DNA of 7,511 nt from Burkholderiaceae bacterium (GTDB lineage: Bacteria; Pseudomonadota; Gammaproteobacteria; Burkholderiales; Burkholderiaceae). The translations under genes were made by a program, and so were the position numbers. The number at the start of each line of letters is the position of its first letter. Position 1 is the first letter of the stretch. The notes beneath the pieces were generated by a model. That model made no database searches. It had not been told where the DNA came from and was given only the letters and a program-made list of their open reading frames with translations. Shown piece by piece: positions 5,942-7,511 of the stretch. The DNA lies in the NCBI GenBank assembly GCA_017998575.1, contig JAGOCV010000197.1:1-7511 (forward strand). The letters are read 5' to 3'.

Positions 5942-6885
5942 GGCTGCGAGGCCTTCCGTGCGGGTTGGCGGGCCGGGGGCCGTGCGTCGTTCACCGGACG
6001 TCGCGTCTCGGCCACGCGCGCGGCCACCTCGGTGCCCACGGGATCGAGCACCAGCACGTAGCGCGCGCCGGACACCAGCGCCAGCGGCGCGGCATAGATG
6101 CGGGCGAAGGCCGAATCGGCCCGCCGCTCCACGCGCGCGATGCGCGCCACGGGCAGGCCGGGCGGATACACGCCATCGACACCGCTGGTGGTGATGAGGT
6201 CGCCTTCCTGCACGTCGGCCGTGGGCGCGACGAAGCGCAGTTCGAGCACTCCGCCATCAATGCCCGGCTCGCCGAATGCGATGCTGCGCACGCCGGTTCG
6301 TGCGTTCAGCACGGGAATCGACAGGTCGCGGTCCACCACCAGCGTGACCTCGCTCATGAACGGGTGCGCATGCGTCACCTGACCCAGCACGCCGGATTCG
6401 TCCATCACGGCCGAGCCCTCGACGATGCCCCCCTGGGAGCCCTTGTCGATGAAGATCTTGCGCGAGTACGGATCGGCCGCGTCATACAGCACCTCGGCCG
6501 CATGCGCGGGCGTGGACGACTGCTCGCGCAGCGCCAGCAACTGGCGCAGCCGTGTGTTCTCGATCGTGAGTTCTTCGACCTGGCCTGCGCGCATGGCCTG
6601 GCTGGCCAGCCGTTCCAGCGCCTGCGCATGGCCGCGCTGCGCCTCTTCGAGACTGGCGAAATAGCCGCCGGCGCCGCGGGCCAGCGCCACCGGCTGCATC
6701 ACCAGCAGCTGCAGCGGATACAACACCGTCGCCACCGCGGTGCGCACCGGGCGCGCGATCTGCAGGCGTGCGTCGGCCACCATGAGGAAGAGTGCGAGCG
6801 CACCGCAGACGGCCAGCCGCGTGAGGGCCGAAGGGCCCTGGCGGAAGAACGGCGGAGGCGAGCGGTCCAGTGTTCCGAGCGGCAT
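5938..6885 (-). CDS. mreC: Rod shape-determining protein MreC
   Basis: This 315-residue bitopic protein has its bulk in the periplasm. It scaffolds the elongasome and activates PBP2. A cytoplasmic N-terminus (1-20) precedes one membrane segment at about 21-38. A probable coiled coil at about 76-120 (rich in E, Q, L, R, including VEELTIENTRLRQLLALRE) mediates dimerisation in the family. The beta-rich core follows, with 'DPYSRKIFIDKGSQGGI' at 138-154, SGVLGQV at 164-170, VVDRDLSIPV at 183-192 and 'GDLITTSGVDGVYPPGLPVA' at 228-247, all typical of MreC. The last 30 residues are Pro/Arg/Ala-rich and probably disordered. The gene starts 56 bases after the mreB stop; the ATG at 6885 has only a weak AGG upstream. 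It overlaps mreD by four bases. Confidence 0.96.
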   Translation of the reverse strand: MPLGTLDRSPPPFFRQGPSALTRLAVCGALALFLMVADARLQIARPVRTAVATVLYPLQLLVMQPVALARGAGGYFASLEEAQRGHAQALERLASQAMRAGQVEELTIENTRLRQLLALREQSSTPAHAAEVLYDAADPYSRKIFIDKGSQGGIVEGSAVMDESGVLGQVTHAHPFMSEVTLVVDRDLSIPVLNARTGVRSIAFGEPGIDGGVLELRFVAPTADVQEGDLITTSGVDGVYPPGLPVARIARVERRADSAFARIYAAPLALVSGARYVLVLDPVGTEVAARVAETRRPVNDARPPARQPARKASQP

Positions 6886-6941
6886 CGAAGGGGCCTGTCG
6901 GGACTACGGACGGAACGAGACGCGCAAGTGGCCGGTGGCCC

Positions 6942-7511
6942 TCACTCGCTCGTGAAGATGCTGCCCAGGCGCTCCATGCGCTCCAGGGCGATACCGCAGC
7001 CGCGCACCACGCAGGTCAGCGGGTCTTCGGCCACCAGCACCGGCAGGCCGGTTTCTTCCGCCAGCAGTCGGTCGAGGTCGCGCAGCAGCGCGCCGCCGCC
7101 GGTGAGCATCATGCCGCGCTCGGCGATGTCGGCGCCCAGCTCGGGCGGGGTCTGCTCGAGCGCATTCTTGACGGCCGAGACGATGTTGTTGAGCGGATCG
7201 GTCAGCGCTTCCAGCACTTCGTTGCTGGAGATGGTGAAGCTGCGCGGCACGCCTTCGGAGAGGTTACGGCCCTTCACTTCCATCTCGCGCACCTCGGAGC
7301 CCGGGAAGGCCGAGCCGATGCTCTTCTTGATGGCTTCCGCCGTGGGCTCGCCGATCAGCATGCCGTAGTTGCGACGGATGTAGTTGATGATCGCGTCGTC
7401 GAAGCGGTCGCCGCCCACGCGGACCGAGCCCTTGTAGACCATGCCGCCCAGCGATATCACGCCCACTTCGGTGGTGCCGCCGCCGATGTCGACCACCATC
7501 GAGCCCGAGGC
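6942..7511 (-). CDS. mreB: Actin-like rod-shape protein MreB, C-terminal part (5' end beyond window edge)
   Basis: The last 189 residues of MreB are present; the family is about 347 residues, so roughly the first 158 are missing. The frame stays open through the right edge, reading ASGS before [19 protein letters not shown], so the ATG at 7499 is internal and not the start. Visible actin-fold elements are the phosphate-2 motif DIGGGTTE, '[19 protein letters not shown]', '[18 protein letters not shown]', and the adenosine motif [18 protein letters not shown]. MreB polymerises with ATP into membrane-associated filaments that orient wall synthesis. It is the first gene of the visible mreBCD-mrdA group, and its promoter lies outside the window. 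Confidence 0.97.
   Translation of the reverse strand, partial: ASGSMVVDIGGGTTEVGVISLGGMVYKGSVRVGGDRFDDAIINYIRRNYGMLIGEPTAEAIKKSIGSAFPGSEVREMEVKGRNLSEGVPRSFTISSNEVLEALTDPLNNIVSAVKNALEQTPPELGADIAERGMMLTGGGALLRDLDRLLAEETGLPVLVAEDPLTCVVRGCGIALERMERLGSIFTSE

Noticed and set aside
5965..7368. A 467-codon open frame on the + strand opposite mreC and mreB
   Set aside because: It crosses the mreB-mreC gap antisense to two well-supported genes, has low-complexity H/R/A/Q composition and no plausible domain.

Overview
The window is GC-rich and densely coding, and it reads as ordinary chromosome of a betaproteobacterium, most likely a Burkholderiales member of the Comamonadaceae type. This assignment is inferred from the high-GC codon use, the mreB-mreC-mreD-mrdA gene order and protein sequence character. 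No phage, insertion sequence, CRISPR array, tRNA or rRNA was seen.

Left part (1-2233): the C-terminal end of a GMC-family flavin oxidoreductase enters on the + strand. It converges, 5 bases apart, on a minus-strand pair: an ammonium channel gene (amtB) followed by a small unknown gene of 124 codons that probably shares its transcript.

Divergent intergenic region (2234-2591): this is the most informative stretch. On the minus strand, facing amtB, it carries a near-perfect sigma-54 -24/-12 promoter and upstream NtrC-type palindromes, so amtB is predicted to be switched on by nitrogen limitation. On the + strand it holds a structured segment that ends in one strong and one weaker intrinsic terminator, with no gene upstream to terminate. 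This suggests either an unannotated small RNA or an attenuated leader for the next gene. A -10-like box sits almost on top of the start codon of that next gene, a TSUP/TauE-family membrane transporter (2592-3350).

Right part (3366-7511): the rod-shape operon lies on the minus strand in the order mreB (5' end cut by the window edge), mreC, mreD, mrdA (PBP2). MreB filaments, the periplasmic scaffold MreC, the membrane protein MreD and the transpeptidase PBP2 form the elongasome that builds lateral cell wall. rodA, the usual glycosyltransferase partner, is not directly downstream of mrdA. The TSUP gene converges on mrdA there, leaving 15 bases between the two stop codons.

No clearly novel multi-gene system is visible. 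The best candidates for new biology are the orphan terminator/structured RNA and the small gene behind amtB.
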